Below, piece by piece: positions 36,432 to 46,504 of a DNA stretch of 64,000 nt. Source of the stretch: Brevibacillus brevis (GTDB lineage: Bacteria > Bacillota > Bacilli > Brevibacillales > Brevibacillaceae); assembly GCF_031583145.1 (NCBI RefSeq), contig NZ_CP134050.1:3547501-3611500 (forward strand), in the 5' to 3' direction. Below the pieces are notes generated by a model, which did not search any database, was not told the DNA's origin, and was given only the letters and a program-made list of their open reading frames with translations. The translations under genes were made by a program, and so were the position numbers. The first letter of the stretch is position 1. Each line of letters opens with the position of its first letter.

Positions 36432-36866
36432 TCAATCCTCCATACATGCCTGGGTATCTGTTTTCGTGCGAATTTCATGCACCCGGCCGTCTTTTATCAT
36501 GATTTCCGTTCCAGCCATGATTTCATCCCAAACATCTCCGATTTGGACCGTCACGGGACTTTGCACGGTCTGAAAGTCCAGCTCGCTTCCCACCGGCACG
36601 CTTGCTGCCTGCTCGAGCTGAAGCTTCAAGAGATCGATTTTTTCCTTGCGCTGCTTCTCTTCCCGAGCTACTTTTTCTTGTGCCAGCGCATATGTATCGG
36701 CTGATTTCTTCCGCGCGTCAGCCAGGATAAGCTTTGCTTGAAACTGCCACTGTTCCCATTCGCTCTGGAGCATGTGTATTTGCTTCTCATAGTGCTCCAC
36801 CAGCGCTGCACGGGACGCTTCCGTCATGATGATCTTGACCTGTACCGAACGTAATATCGTGACCAT
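36432..36866 (-). CDS. YlqD-family protein
   Basis: A 144-aa protein from ATG 36866 (GAGAGGAGTGG upstream). The start MVTILRSVQVKIIMTEASR, a long charged coiled-coil in the middle (about residues 25-85) and a C-terminal beta-rich region (VGSELDFQTVQSPVTVQIGD) fit the B. subtilis YlqD, encoded between khpA and rimM as here. The function is unknown. No membrane segment is visible. Confidence 0.85.
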   Translation of the reverse strand: MVTILRSVQVKIIMTEASRAALVEHYEKQIHMLQSEWEQWQFQAKLILADARKKSADTYALAQEKVAREEKQRKEKIDLLKLQLEQAASVPVGSELDFQTVQSPVTVQIGDVWDEIMAGTEIMIKDGRVHEIRTKTDTQACMED

Positions 36867-36916
36867 GGCGCCACTCCTCTCGGTGATCGATCGATCCACA
36901 ACAACCGCTCTCATAG

Positions 36917-36946
36917 GAAAAAAGACTGGGATTGCTCCCAGCCTTT
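36917..36946 (-). terminator. Hairpin/terminator after khpA
   Basis: AAAGACTGGG / CCCAGCCTTT forms a stem of 9-10 pairs with a six-base loop. On the minus strand it is followed by TTTTTTCC. It ends about 3 nt after the khpA stop and could act as an attenuator between khpA and ylqD. Confidence 0.8.
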
Positions 36947-36948
36947 TC

Positions 36949-37179
36949 TCAAACAATTTCAACCGTGACCCGCTTGTCCGTTTCCACGGATGCGGCCATC
37001 ACGACTGTCCGCAGTGCCTTCGCAATTCGGCCTTGCTTGCCGATGATCTTCCCCATATCATCGGGGTGCACCGACAATTCAAAGACGAGAATGCGCTCTT
37101 TATCCACTGCGTTGACACGAACCTCATTCGGATGATCGACGAGAGCTTTTGCGATCGTTTCGACCAGCGCTTTCATCAT
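36949..37179 (-). CDS. khpA: RNA-binding protein KhpA (KH domain)
   Basis: A 76-aa single type-II KH domain with the GxxG loop as GKIIGKQGRIAKALRT. KhpA partners with KhpB in RNA binding and cell-wall control in Bacillota. GGAGGTCTG lies just upstream; two ATG codons (37179 and 37176) are possible and both give the same protein apart from one residue. It lies between rpsP and ylqD. Confidence 0.93.
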   Translation of the reverse strand: MMKALVETIAKALVDHPNEVRVNAVDKERILVFELSVHPDDMGKIIGKQGRIAKALRTVVMAASVETDKRVTVEIV

Positions 37180-37199
37180 CAGACCTCCAGATGACCGAC

Positions 37200-37472
37200 T
37201 TACTTGCCGTATTTGGTTTCGTGTACTTTCGCGAGAACGCCCTCTTTGGAGAGAAGGTTACGAACGGTATCAGTTGGAGCTGCACCATTCAGGATCCATT
37301 GAACCGCTTTTTCGGTATCAATTTTCACCACTGCCGGTTGAGCAACCGGATTGTAGTAACCGATTTCTTCAATGAAACGGCCATCACGCGGGGAACGGGA
37401 GTCAGCTACTACTACACGGTAGAAAGGAGCTTTCTTGGAACCCATGCGCTTCAGACGGATTTTAACTGCCAT
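37200..37472 (-). CDS. rpsP: 30S ribosomal protein S16
   Basis: A 90-aa ribosomal protein with the S16 pattern ([36 protein letters not shown] and [18 protein letters not shown]). AGGAGGTGACACAAC precedes ATG 37472. Between it and ffh (37473-37583) is a perfect inverted repeat CAACGCGA / TCGCGTTG at 37497-37520 without a T-tract. Confidence 0.98.
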   Translation of the reverse strand: MAVKIRLKRMGSKKAPFYRVVVADSRSPRDGRFIEEIGYYNPVAQPAVVKIDTEKAVQWILNGAAPTDTVRNLLSKEGVLAKVHETKYGK

Positions 37473-37583
37473 GTTGTGTCACCTCCTGTATGGATCAACG
37501 CGAGAATCACTTCGCGTTGGTGCTTCTATATCTGAACCATCGCGACCCCTGAAGAATCAGCGGCGCGAAGAGATCATGCAAAC

Positions 37584-38996
37584 TCATTTGAACGGCGGCT
37601 TGAAGTTGAACGGAAAGTTCATGCCACCCTGGTTTTTGCCGCCTTTGCCCATGAACGGAAGGCCGAGACCGCCTTTTTTCTTCGACTTTTTCATCATCTT
37701 GTCTGCGGCTCCGGAGAACTGCTTCATCATCTTCTTCATTTCTTCGAATTGTTTGATGAACCGGTTCACTTCCTGAATGCTGGTCCCGCTGCCGCTTGCA
37801 ATGCGCTTGCGACGGCTTGCGTTGAGCAATTCGGGATTGGCCCTCTCCGCTTTCGTCATCGACTTGGCGATGGCTTCCACGCGGGCAATCTGCTTCTCAT
37901 CGACGTTCATCTTGCCCTTCATCTTGTTCATTCCGGGCAGCATGCCGAGAATGTCTTCAAAGGGGCCCAGATTGCGGAGCTGCTGCATGGAGTCCAGGAA
38001 CATGTCAAAGGTAAACTCTCCTTGACGCATCTGGCGTTCCATGTCGCGCGCCTTTTCTTCATCGACGGATGCCTGCGCTTTTTCGATCAGGCTGAGCACA
38101 TCACCCATGCCCAAGATCCGAGATGCCATGCGATCCGGATGGAATGGCTCCAGCGCGTCCAGCTTCTCACCCATCGCCGCGAACTTGATCGGCTTGCCGG
38201 TGACCGCTTTAACGGAGAGCGCGGCCCCGCCTCGGGTATCGCCATCGAGCTTGGTGAGAACGACACCGGTCAGCTCGAGCTGGCTGTTGAAGCTCTCTGC
38301 GACGTTGACTGCATCTTGTCCCGTCATCGCATCGACGACCAGCAAGATTTCATCGGGCTTGGCTACCTCGCGAATCTGCTTCAGCTCATCCATCAACGCT
38401 TCGTCGATATGCAGGCGTCCTGCCGTATCGAGAAGGACGACGTCGAGATTGTTCTCCTTGGCATGTGCGATCGCTTGCTTGGCGATTTCCACCGGGCTGA
38501 CCTGGTCACCGAGTGTGAAGACAGGCGCTCCGATTTGTTCTCCCAAGACTTGCAGCTGTTTGATCGCAGCAGGTCGGTAAATGTCTCCCGCCACCAAGAG
38601 AGGCTTCCTGTTTTGTTTTTGCAAATACTTGGCCAGCTTACCGGTCGTGGTCGTTTTCCCGGCCCCCTGCAAACCCGCCATCATGATGACGGTCGGCGGC
38701 CTGTGAGCCATCGTCAGTTGAGCGACACTGCCGCCCATCAGCTCGACCAGCTCTTCATTCACGATCTTGATGACCATCTGGCCAGGCGTCAGGCTTTTCA
38801 TGACATCCTGACCGACTGCGCGCTCCTTGACGCGAGCGACGAAGTCTTTCACTACTTTAAAGTTCACATCTGCTTCCAGCAGGGCCAGTCGAACTTCGCG
38901 CATCGCCTCGTTGACGACGGTCTCGTCAATCTTGCCTCTGCCTCGCAGTTTGTCAAACGCGCTCTGCAGCCGATTGGCTAAGCTCTCAAACGCCAT
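37584..38996 (-). CDS. ffh: Signal recognition particle GTPase Ffh
   Basis: Ffh with scRNA targets nascent membrane proteins to FtsY. The 470-aa protein has the N domain, the G domain with GLQGAGKTTTTGKLA (G1, about residues 105-120), DTAGR and TKLDGDTRGG, and a methionine-rich M domain. A Lys/Gly/Phe-rich tail (GKGGKNQGGMNFPFNFKPPFK region) ends the protein. TTAGGAGGGC precedes ATG 38996. Confidence 0.98.
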   Translation of the reverse strand: MAFESLANRLQSAFDKLRGRGKIDETVVNEAMREVRLALLEADVNFKVVKDFVARVKERAVGQDVMKSLTPGQMVIKIVNEELVELMGGSVAQLTMAHRPPTVIMMAGLQGAGKTTTTGKLAKYLQKQNRKPLLVAGDIYRPAAIKQLQVLGEQIGAPVFTLGDQVSPVEIAKQAIAHAKENNLDVVLLDTAGRLHIDEALMDELKQIREVAKPDEILLVVDAMTGQDAVNVAESFNSQLELTGVVLTKLDGDTRGGAALSVKAVTGKPIKFAAMGEKLDALEPFHPDRMASRILGMGDVLSLIEKAQASVDEEKARDMERQMRQGEFTFDMFLDSMQQLRNLGPFEDILGMLPGMNKMKGKMNVDEKQIARVEAIAKSMTKAERANPELLNASRRKRIASGSGTSIQEVNRFIKQFEEMKKMMKQFSGAADKMMKKSKKKGGLGLPFMGKGGKNQGGMNFPFNFKPPFK

Positions 38997-39006
38997 GCGA
39001 GCCCTC

Positions 39007-39345
39007 CTAATCCATCTCTGACAGTTGGTGCAGCAAAGTGTTCAGTTCGTCTCTTGTCTCGCCCTCTGCTAGGGACTGCAAAAGCTCCTGCATGCGGTTC
39101 AGCACGGCCATGCGCTGTTCATGCTTTCTTGCGAGGTGGAGCTTCTGGTCGTATTCGAACAGCTGCTTCTCCGCCCGCTTGATGTGGTCATAGACAGCTT
39201 GTCGGCTGACCTCGTGCATTTCGGCGATCTCTCCGAGGGACAAATCATCCAGATAGTACAACTCGAGATATTCGCGCTGCTTGCCCTTGAGGAGCGGGGC
39301 GTAAAAATCAAACAAGAGATTGACTTGATTGGTTTTCTCCAGCAT
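39007..39345 (-). CDS. ylxM: YlxM-type putative helix-turn-helix protein (SRP-associated)
   Basis: A 112-aa protein from ATG 39345 (AAAGGA upstream). It is mostly helical, with a sigma-70-region-4-like helix-turn-helix ([20 protein letters not shown], about residues 35-54). YlxM modulates SRP in streptococci and lies ahead of ffh throughout Firmicutes. It starts the ylxM-ffh-rpsP transcript here, with the promoter at 39417-39445. Confidence 0.9.
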   Translation of the reverse strand: MLEKTNQVNLLFDFYAPLLKGKQREYLELYYLDDLSLGEIAEMHEVSRQAVYDHIKRAEKQLFEYDQKLHLARKHEQRMAVLNRMQELLQSLAEGETRDELNTLLHQLSEMD

Positions 39346-39416
39346 GGGACCCAATCCTTTGCTTTGAGGTACTCGACTGTGACCTGTAAAGACTTTTTCT
39401 TTACAGCACGTAGATT

Positions 39417-39445
39417 ATAGTACCCAATTCCACACCCAGTGTCAA
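39417..39445 (-). promoter_or_regulatory. SigA promoter for ylxM-ffh
   Basis: Minus strand: TTGACA (39445-39440), 17-nt spacer, TACTAT (39422-39417). The -35 is a perfect consensus hexamer. In the leader that follows, CTGTAAAG / CTTTACAG (39384-39405 region) makes an 8-bp stem. Confidence 0.75.
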
Positions 39446-39488
39446 GCTTTTTTGTTGACATCATTTTTTTCGTTCGTTTTTGCTCGAA

Positions 39489-40496
39489 TTACGCCTCGTT
39501 TTGCTCTTCTCCGACTTCCTGCTGGATGAGGCCCGCGAACAGGGCGTGGACAAACTGTTCCGGATCGAAGCGTTGCAGATCGTCCATTTTTTCGCCCAAG
39601 CCGACGTACTTCACGGGAATGTTCAGTTCGTTCCGGATCGCGATGACAATTCCGCCCTTTGCCGTCCCGTCCAGCTTGGTCAGGACGAGTCCGGTCACGC
39701 CAGCAGACTGGCCAAACGTCTTGGCCTGTGAAAGGGCATTTTGTCCCGTAGTGGCGTCCAGCACGAGCAATACTTCATGCGGCGCGCCCGGAAGCTCCCG
39801 CGCCAGGACGCGGTGCACCTTAGCCAATTCTTCCATCAGATTGACCTTGTTTTGCAGACGGCCGGCGGTATCGCACAGAAGGACATCCACCTGGCGTGAC
39901 TTGGCTGCCTGGATGGCATCGTAGATGACCGCTGCCGGGTCGGAGCCCTGCTGCTGCTTGATGACATCGACGCCGACACGCTCTCCCCACACTTCCAGCT
40001 GTTCGATCGCGGCAGCGCGGAACGTATCGCCCGCTGCGAGCAGTACCTTTTTGCCTTGCTGCTTGAACATGTGCGCCATTTTCCCGATGGTGGTCGTTTT
40101 CCCTACGCCGTTGACTCCCACGAACAGAATCACGTTCAGACGGCCATCCTGCACATTCAGCTCCGTATCTGCCGCTTCGTCGTTCTTGAGCAGGGCGACC
40201 AGCTTTTCGGAGAGGATCGGCTGCAAGTCCATGGCGTTCTCGATCTTTTGCTTGCGCACTTCCACGCGCAGGTCGTCGATCAGCTCCATGACGGTACTGA
40301 CGCCGACGTCCGAGGTGATCAAAATTTCTTCGAGCTCGTCGAAGAAGTCGTCATCGATTTTTTTGTAGCGGCGGACCAGATCCTCCACCTTTTCCACGAG
40401 CAAGTCGCGGGTCTTGGCCAGTCCGTCCGTAAACTTCTGGGTCACTTCTTCCGATTTTTGTACGATCGCGTCGCGAAGGCGCTTGAAAAAGCTCAT
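39489..40496 (-). CDS. ftsY: Signal recognition particle receptor FtsY
   Basis: FtsY is the SRP receptor. From ATG 40496 the protein has 335 aa: a short N-terminal membrane-interacting helix (SFFKRLRDAIVQKSEEV), the NG domain with GVNGVGKTTTIGKMA, DTAGRLQ and TKLDGTAKGG, and C-terminal GEKMDDLQRFDPEQFVHALF. AAAGGAAG lies 6 nt before the start. There is no long acidic A domain, as is usual for Bacillota. Confidence 0.97.
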   Translation of the reverse strand: MSFFKRLRDAIVQKSEEVTQKFTDGLAKTRDLLVEKVEDLVRRYKKIDDDFFDELEEILITSDVGVSTVMELIDDLRVEVRKQKIENAMDLQPILSEKLVALLKNDEAADTELNVQDGRLNVILFVGVNGVGKTTTIGKMAHMFKQQGKKVLLAAGDTFRAAAIEQLEVWGERVGVDVIKQQQGSDPAAVIYDAIQAAKSRQVDVLLCDTAGRLQNKVNLMEELAKVHRVLARELPGAPHEVLLVLDATTGQNALSQAKTFGQSAGVTGLVLTKLDGTAKGGIVIAIRNELNIPVKYVGLGEKMDDLQRFDPEQFVHALFAGLIQQEVGEEQNEA

Positions 40497-40540
40497 GTTC
40501 ATCTTCCTTTGCCGGTAGTAATCAATCGTTCATGGAAACG

Positions 40541-43500
40541 CTACGATGCGGATTCGATAAATTTGTCGCTGTCCTCGAGCTTGACGGAAACCAGCTTGGA
40601 GACCCCGCCTTCCTGCATCGTAATCCCGTACAGCACGTCCGCGCTTTCCATCGTCCCTTTGCGGTGCGTGACACAAATAAACTGGGTCTGGCTGCTGAAG
40701 TGGTGCATGTATTCGGCGAAGCGGTTGACGTTGGCCTCATCGAGGGCCGCCTCTACCTCATCGAGCACGCAGAATGGCACGGGCTTCACGCGCAGGATGG
40801 CAAACAGCAGCGCCATCGCGGTCAAGGCACGCTCCCCGCCGGAGAGCAGCGCCAGATTTTGCAGTTTTTTGCCGGGCGGCTGTGCCACGATGTCGATGCC
40901 TGTCTCCAGCAAATTGTCCGGATTGGAGAGCAACAGATTCGCGCGTCCCCCGCCGAACAGCTTGACGAAGACGTCCCGGAACTGCTCGGAAATTGCGTCG
41001 AACGTCTCCTTGAACCGGCGTGACATCTCCGTGTCCATCTCCTGTATCACTTGATAGAGCATGTCCTTGGCTTCGTTCAGATCCGCTTCCTGCGTGCTCA
41101 GGAACTGCTGCCGCTCGGACAGTCGTTCGTACTCTTCGATCGCGCCGAGGTTCACGGTGCCGAGCGCGGCAATTTGCTTCTTGAGCTTTGCCACGAGCTG
41201 CGTCTCTTCGGCGATCTCGCCGCGTACCGGATATTTTTGCTTCGCCAGATCGTAGCTCATTTCGTATTCTTCGGAGAGTTTGTTCAACAGATGATCGAGC
41301 TCGACCTCGTAGCGGTTTACCTTGACTTCTTCCTGGTGCAGCTTGTCTTCCAGCGATTTGACTTCCCTGCGGATTTCCTTGACCTGCTGCTCCACCTGCT
41401 CCTGCTTGTAGAACAAAGTCGCCCGCTCGCTGCGCCGCTCCTGGATCAGACCTGCTACCCGATCCTTGTCTTGCCGCAGTTCGGCAATTTTTTGGTCCAG
41501 CTCGGCGCCGGACGTTTCATTCGTGCGCTCCAGCTCATCGAGGGAGGCAAGAGCCGCATTTTGCTCTTCCCACTCCTTTTGCAGGGCGCTCTTTTGCTCG
41601 GTCAACCGTTCTGTCTGCTCCATGCGCGACTGGTACTCCTGCATGACCTGCGCATTCAGCACCTTGAGGCTGGTGATTTTCTGATTCATCTCTTCCTTGG
41701 ACTCGAGCTGCTCCTGACGCTTGGCCTCCGCAGCGGCGATCAAGGCTGACAATTCCTTTTCTTCTCCATCCATCACAGACAGAGACGCCTGCAATTCTTC
41801 CAGCCTGCGGGAAGCTTCTTCCATTTCGCGGCGGTAGCCGGCGATTTCCTGCTCGACGATCCGCGTACGCTCGCCAAGCGAACGGCCTTCCGCTTCCGTT
41901 TGCGACTGCAGGCCTTTGACTTCCTGCTCCTTCAAGCGAAGCGCCTCACCCTGGCTCCGGAGCGCCTCCTGCTCTTGCTCCAGTTCACGGAGCTCCTTCG
42001 CCAGTTGATCCATATGCGTAGTATGCCCAGAAATTGCCTGGTCGATTTCGCCCATCTGCGCTTCCAGTTCTTCTGCCTGCCGATTGCGTCCGAGCAGGTT
42101 GGTGCTGTTCTTCTTCAGCGCTCCCCCTGTCATGGAGCCGCCCGCATTGACGATATCCCCTTCCAGCGTCACGACGCGGTAGCGGTAGTTCAGTGTCCGG
42201 GCTACTTTGTTGGCTTCCTCGAGCGTTTGCGTTACGATGACATTGCCGAGGAGCGATTCGAGAATCGGCCGGTACTTCTCCTCGAACGACACCAGTTCGC
42301 TGGCGATCCCGACGACCCCTCCCGCCTTCGCCAATTGGCGCTTGTCTTCCGGCTGCAAATGGCGCGGTCGGATGACATCAAGCGGCAAAAACGTCGCGCG
42401 ACCGGCGTTGTGCTTTTTCAAATGCGCGATGGCGGCGCGGCCTGCGCCTTCGTTCTCGACGACGACGTTTTGCAGGGCTCCTCCGAGTGCCACTTCTACT
42501 GCAGTCTCGTATTGCTGCGGCACGACGACAAGCTCCGCCACCGCTCCATGAATACCCGCAAAGCCGCGTTCGCGCGCCTTCAATATTTCTTTGACGCCCT
42601 GCTGGAAGCCGGCGAACTCGGATTGCATTTCCTTCAAGAGATCCAAGCGGGACTTGGCCGCCTCTTTCTTCTGCTCCAAACCCCGAAGCTCCCTGCGATC
42701 CGTCTCCAGACGGGCTTGTCCATCGCGGATGCGCTCCATCAGCGACTTGTAGCCCGCGACGGTGTCCTGAATCGATTGGTCGATCTCCACGAGCTGCTCC
42801 CGCAAGGCAGCCAGCTTGGACTGCCGCTGCTGCTCTTCCGCATCGAGCTGCTCTTTTCCCGCCAATTGGCGGTCCAGTCTCGCCTGACTCGTCTGCACCA
42901 ATTGCTGCTGGTGCCGCATTTCATTTCGCAGATTGGCCATTTCGTTCAGCTTTTCGAAATAGTCGCCTTTCAACCTTTCCACATCATCGGTCAGCGACTG
43001 GACCATCGAGAAAAATTGCCCTTCGGCTTCTTGCAGCGAAGCGTTGGCCTCCGCCATGCGGCGATTGGCTTCCTGGGCTCGCTCTTGCTCTTCTGCCAGT
43101 TCAGCCTCCAGAGCGTGCTGCTTTTCCGTGATCCGGTGCATCTGCTCCATCGTCTGCTGGCGGTTGGCGTGCAGGTTGCGCATCCGCTCGCGCAGTACTT
43201 CCCGCTGCCCTTCGACCTTCTCCGTCTCCTCGCTGACCGTCAGGAGCACGTGCTGGAGCTCCTCAATCGACTGGTCGATCTGCGTGACGTGAAAACGTGC
43301 CTGCTCCAGATCGGCCTCTTGCTTGGAAGCCTCCGTCGACTGCTCGACCAATTGCTCCTGCAGCTCATGTACGCGTTTCGTCGCCGCTTCCCATTTGGCG
43401 TGCGCCGCCTCGATCTGCTGGACGTACAGCGCCACCTCGTGCTCCACGAGCCTCTTGTGCAGCTCCTTGTACGTTCGGGCAGTTTCTGCCTGCTCTTGCA

Positions 43501-44113
43501 AAGGACCGATCTGCTCGGTGATTTCACTTACGATATCGTGAATACGGACGAGGTTTTGTTCGGTTTCATCCAGCTTCTTTTCCGCTTCCCTCTTCCGCGT
43601 CTTGTATTTGACGATCCCGGCCGCCTCTTCAAAAATGCCGCGGCGATCCTCCGATTTGGTGCTGAGAATCTCCTCGATTTTGCCTTGCCCGATGATCGAG
43701 TAGGCCTCCTTGCCCAAACCGGTATCCATGAACAGCTCCATGATGTCTTTGAGACGGCATGACCTGTTGTTTATGTAGTACTCGCTTTCACCGGAGCGGT
43801 ATACTCTGCGTGTGACCGAGACTTCCGAATATTCCACATCAAGGGAACGGTCGGAGTTGTCCAAAGTGAGGGTCACTTCCGCGAAATTGACGGGCTTGCG
43901 CGTATCGCTGCCGGCAAAGATGATGTCTTCCATCTTTGCGCCGCGAAGCGACTTGGCGCTCTGCTCCCCAAGCACCCAGCGGATCGAGTCGGAGACGTTG
44001 CTCTTCCCGCTTCCGTTCGGGCCCACTACCGCTGTCACTCCGGGCACGAATTCCAATTCCGTCCGGTCGGCGAAGGACTTGAATCCTGCCAGTTCCAGGC
44101 GTTTTAAATACAT
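40541..44113 (-). CDS. smc: Chromosome segregation protein SMC
   Basis: SMC is the core of the bacterial condensin with ScpA and ScpB. The 1190-aa product (ATG 44113, AAGGAGGACC upstream) has the N-terminal Walker A GPNGSGKSNV (residues 31-40), long coiled coils either side of a hinge (about 500-680, with GFAGIHGAVAELV at its start), and the C-terminal signature LLSGGERALTAMALLFA with Walker B FCVLDEVEAALDEANV. It lies after rnc as in B. subtilis. Confidence 0.98.
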   Translation of the reverse strand: MYLKRLELAGFKSFADRTELEFVPGVTAVVGPNGSGKSNVSDSIRWVLGEQSAKSLRGAKMEDIIFAGSDTRKPVNFAEVTLTLDNSDRSLDVEYSEVSVTRRVYRSGESEYYINNRSCRLKDIMELFMDTGLGKEAYSIIGQGKIEEILSTKSEDRRGIFEEAAGIVKYKTRKREAEKKLDETEQNLVRIHDIVSEITEQIGPLQEQAETARTYKELHKRLVEHEVALYVQQIEAAHAKWEAATKRVHELQEQLVEQSTEASKQEADLEQARFHVTQIDQSIEELQHVLLTVSEETEKVEGQREVLRERMRNLHANRQQTMEQMHRITEKQHALEAELAEEQERAQEANRRMAEANASLQEAEGQFFSMVQSLTDDVERLKGDYFEKLNEMANLRNEMRHQQQLVQTSQARLDRQLAGKEQLDAEEQQRQSKLAALREQLVEIDQSIQDTVAGYKSLMERIRDGQARLETDRRELRGLEQKKEAAKSRLDLLKEMQSEFAGFQQGVKEILKARERGFAGIHGAVAELVVVPQQYETAVEVALGGALQNVVVENEGAGRAAIAHLKKHNAGRATFLPLDVIRPRHLQPEDKRQLAKAGGVVGIASELVSFEEKYRPILESLLGNVIVTQTLEEANKVARTLNYRYRVVTLEGDIVNAGGSMTGGALKKNSTNLLGRNRQAEELEAQMGEIDQAISGHTTHMDQLAKELRELEQEQEALRSQGEALRLKEQEVKGLQSQTEAEGRSLGERTRIVEQEIAGYRREMEEASRRLEELQASLSVMDGEEKELSALIAAAEAKRQEQLESKEEMNQKITSLKVLNAQVMQEYQSRMEQTERLTEQKSALQKEWEEQNAALASLDELERTNETSGAELDQKIAELRQDKDRVAGLIQERRSERATLFYKQEQVEQQVKEIRREVKSLEDKLHQEEVKVNRYEVELDHLLNKLSEEYEMSYDLAKQKYPVRGEIAEETQLVAKLKKQIAALGTVNLGAIEEYERLSERQQFLSTQEADLNEAKDMLYQVIQEMDTEMSRRFKETFDAISEQFRDVFVKLFGGGRANLLLSNPDNLLETGIDIVAQPPGKKLQNLALLSGGERALTAMALLFAILRVKPVPFCVLDEVEAALDEANVNRFAEYMHHFSSQTQFICVTHRKGTMESADVLYGITMQEGGVSKLVSVKLEDSDKFIESAS

Positions 44114-44332
44114 ACTGACGGTCCTCCTTAACAGCCCATCCGAGATATGGCCTCCTGCAGCCTGATTGCTTCCGGAAATAGAAGCCGCGCTGACTGTCGC
44201 ATCATCGCCAGGCCGCTCGAAAAGAAGCCCCTGCATACGGACAGGAGCTTACCTACAATCAGCTACTTCGTCTTATCGACATAAGTGTAACATAGAAGAG
44301 TACGTCCCGCAGTATTTTCCCACGGAAAAGAG

Positions 44333-44370
44333 AAAGCCGCACCCACCCGGTACGAGTTGGTGCAGCCTTC
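44333..44370 (-). terminator. Hairpin downstream of rnc
   Basis: Minus strand: GGCTGCACC, loop, GGTGCGGC with a T-rich tail (TTTCTCTTTT). A terminator or processing stem between rnc and smc. The rest of the 266-nt gap 44114-44379 contains no gene. Confidence 0.55.
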
Positions 44371-44379
44371 CTTTCATCG

Positions 44380-45084
44380 TTATTGCTTATCTCCCAGCTT
44401 GACCAACGCGCGAGCGGCCGCCTGCTGTTCCGCTTCCTTCTTGGAACGGCCGGAGCCGACGCCCAGCGAGCGATTGTTCAAGAGTACTTCAGACACGAAC
44501 TCGCGATTGTGAGCCGGTCCTTTTTCTTCTACGATGCGATACTGGATGTCTCCCAGATTGTCTTGTTGAACAAATTCCTGCAACTGGCTCTTGAAGTCGG
44601 TTACCTGGGCAAACTCGCCTTTATCGACGCGAGGATAGACGTACTTTTCCATAAAGGAAAACACAGCGTCGACCCCCTGATCCAAGTAAAGGGCACCAAT
44701 AAATGCTTCAAATACGTCCGCCAGCAAGGCAGGTCGCTGACGGCCACCCGTCAGCTCTTCCCCTTTTCCCAGCAGAACGAGATCGCCGAAATTCAGCAGT
44801 TCAGCAAACTTCACCAGAGACGGTTCACAGACAATGGCTGCACGAAGCTTCGTCATTTCCCCTTCACTCATCTTGGGGAATGTCTTGTACAGAAACTGGG
44901 AAACGGTCAGCTCGAGGACAGCGTCACCCAAAAACTCCAGGCGCTCATTGTCTTGTATCCGCTTGCCGCGTTGCTCGTTCACGTAGGAAGAATGGGTGAA
45001 TGCCTGCCGCAACACGCTTTCGTCATGAAAGCGCACGCCGATCTTTTCTTGCAGCTGTGCAAAACTCATCACCCTCACCACCAT
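44380..45084 (-). CDS. rnc: Ribonuclease III
   Basis: RNase III cleaves double-stranded RNA, including rRNA precursors. The signature [17 protein letters not shown] and the helix [12 protein letters not shown] are followed by a C-terminal dsRNA-binding domain ([31 protein letters not shown]). From ATG 45084 the product is 234 aa, with AGGAAG 9 nt upstream; an in-frame ATG at 45123 that abuts the fabF stop would add 13 residues but has no ribosome site of its own. Confidence 0.95.
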   Translation of the reverse strand: MVVRVMSFAQLQEKIGVRFHDESVLRQAFTHSSYVNEQRGKRIQDNERLEFLGDAVLELTVSQFLYKTFPKMSEGEMTKLRAAIVCEPSLVKFAELLNFGDLVLLGKGEELTGGRQRPALLADVFEAFIGALYLDQGVDAVFSFMEKYVYPRVDKGEFAQVTDFKSQLQEFVQQDNLGDIQYRIVEEKGPAHNREFVSEVLLNNRSLGVGSGRSKKEAEQQAAARALVKLGDKQ

Positions 45085-45123
45085 TCCAGGAGACTTCCTA
45101 CTTTTTCTCTCAGTAGGACTCAT

Positions 45124-46365
45124 TTATGCTTCGTATCGTTTCAAGATGACCGTCGCGTTGTGACCGCCAAATCCGAACGTATTGGAAACAGCCACGTTGA
45201 CTGTCGCCTTGCGCGCATGATTTGGCACGTAGTCGAGGTCGCACTCCGGATCCGGATTCTCCAGATTGATAGTCGGAGGCAAAATTTGGTCGCGCAGGGC
45301 AAAAGCCGTTGCGATCGCTTCGATCCCGCCCGTGGCGCCCAACAGGTGGCCCGTCATCGACTTGGTCGAGCTCACGGCCAGCTTGTACGCATGCTCGCCA
45401 AATACGGACTTGATCGCTTGGGTCTCGGCGATGTCGCCTTGATCCGTCGAGGTTCCGTGTGCGTTGATGTAGTCGACCTCGTTCGGGTCGATACCGGCGT
45501 CCTTCAAAGCGTTCTTCATGCAGCGGGCTGCCCCTTCTCCACCCGGAGACGGCGCCGTGATGTGGTGGGCGTCAGCGCTCATGCCATACCCGATCACTTC
45601 TGCGAGGATGTTGGCTCCACGCTTTTTGGCGTGCTCCAGCTCTTCCAGGATAAGCACCCCTGCGCCCTCGCCCATGACGAATCCGTCGCGGTCCTGATCA
45701 AACGGGCGGCTTGCTTTTTGGGGCTCGTCGTTGCGGGTTGACATCGCTTTCGCGGAACAGAAGCCTGCGAAAGCCATCGGACGGACTGTTGCCTCCGCTC
45801 CGCCCGCGATCATGACATCGGCGTGATCAAACTGGATCAGGCGAAGCGCGTCACCGATTGCATTTGTACCCGTAGCGCAGGCCGTAATCGCGCTGGAGGT
45901 AGGGCCTTTCGCACCGTACTGGATGGAAACCGCACCGGAGGCCATATTGGCAATCAGCATGGGAATAAAGAACGGACTGACACGGCGCGGTCCTTTTTCC
46001 AGCAAAATGCTGTGCTGTTCTTCCCACGTGGACAAGCCGCCAATCCCTGACCCGATGTATACACCCACTCGCTCCGCATTTTCGGGAGTAATCTCCAGCT
46101 TGGCGTCTTCCAGCGCCATTTTCGCCGCTGCTAGCCCGAATTGAACGAATCGGTCTGTACGTCGAACTTCTCTTTTGTCCATGTACAGCTCGGGGTTGAA
46201 ATCCTTGACTTCACCCGCGATCTGCGTCGGATAATCCGAAGCGTCAAACGCAGTCAGGCGATCAATGCCTGATTTGCCTTCCAAAAGGCTGTTCCAGAAG
46301 GTCTGCGCGTCATTTCCCACTGGGGAGATGACTCCGACGCCGGTAATCACCACTCTTCGTTTCAT
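45124..46365 (-). CDS. fabF: 3-oxoacyl-ACP synthase II (FabF)
   Basis: FabF extends acyl-ACP with malonyl-ACP. The 413-aa product (ATG 46365, AGAGGTG upstream) has the Cys-His-His triad: C163 in [11 protein letters not shown], His in [11 protein letters not shown] and His in [15 protein letters not shown]. It has the typical length. It follows acpP at a distance of about 140 nt that includes a perfect stem-loop. Confidence 0.97.
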   Translation of the reverse strand: MKRRVVITGVGVISPVGNDAQTFWNSLLEGKSGIDRLTAFDASDYPTQIAGEVKDFNPELYMDKREVRRTDRFVQFGLAAAKMALEDAKLEITPENAERVGVYIGSGIGGLSTWEEQHSILLEKGPRRVSPFFIPMLIANMASGAVSIQYGAKGPTSSAITACATGTNAIGDALRLIQFDHADVMIAGGAEATVRPMAFAGFCSAKAMSTRNDEPQKASRPFDQDRDGFVMGEGAGVLILEELEHAKKRGANILAEVIGYGMSADAHHITAPSPGGEGAARCMKNALKDAGIDPNEVDYINAHGTSTDQGDIAETQAIKSVFGEHAYKLAVSSTKSMTGHLLGATGGIEAIATAFALRDQILPPTINLENPDPECDLDYVPNHARKATVNVAVSNTFGFGGHNATVILKRYEA

Positions 46366-46467
46366 TACGATCACCTCTATATGAAAGTCAGCAATCCGCT
46401 TTCTGGTTTCACTCTCGCTAAATGTTTCATGTGACCCGTGCAGGTATGTACAGTTGGGAATGAAGGA

Positions 46468-46492
46468 GAAGTCCCGTACGATACGGGACTTC
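46468..46492. repeat. Perfect stem-loop between acpP and fabF
   Basis: GAAGTCCCGTA (46468-46478), loop CGA, TACGGGACTTC (46482-46492): an 11-bp stem that starts about 12 nt after the acpP stop. No long T-tract follows on the minus strand (TCCTTCATT), so it is more likely a stabilising or partial terminator structure that keeps acpP mRNA above fabF. Confidence 0.85.
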
Positions 46493-46504
46493 CAACTGAT
46501 GGAT

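Noticed and set aside
37497..37520. Inverted repeat between ffh and rpsP as a terminator
   Set aside because: The 8-bp stem has no T-tract on either strand; at most it is an mRNA processing or pausing element.
40541..44113. Long plus-strand reading frames opposite smc (one of about 620 codons)
   Set aside because: They mirror the high-GC heptad coding of SMC, lack ribosome sites and have low-complexity Leu/Arg-rich products.
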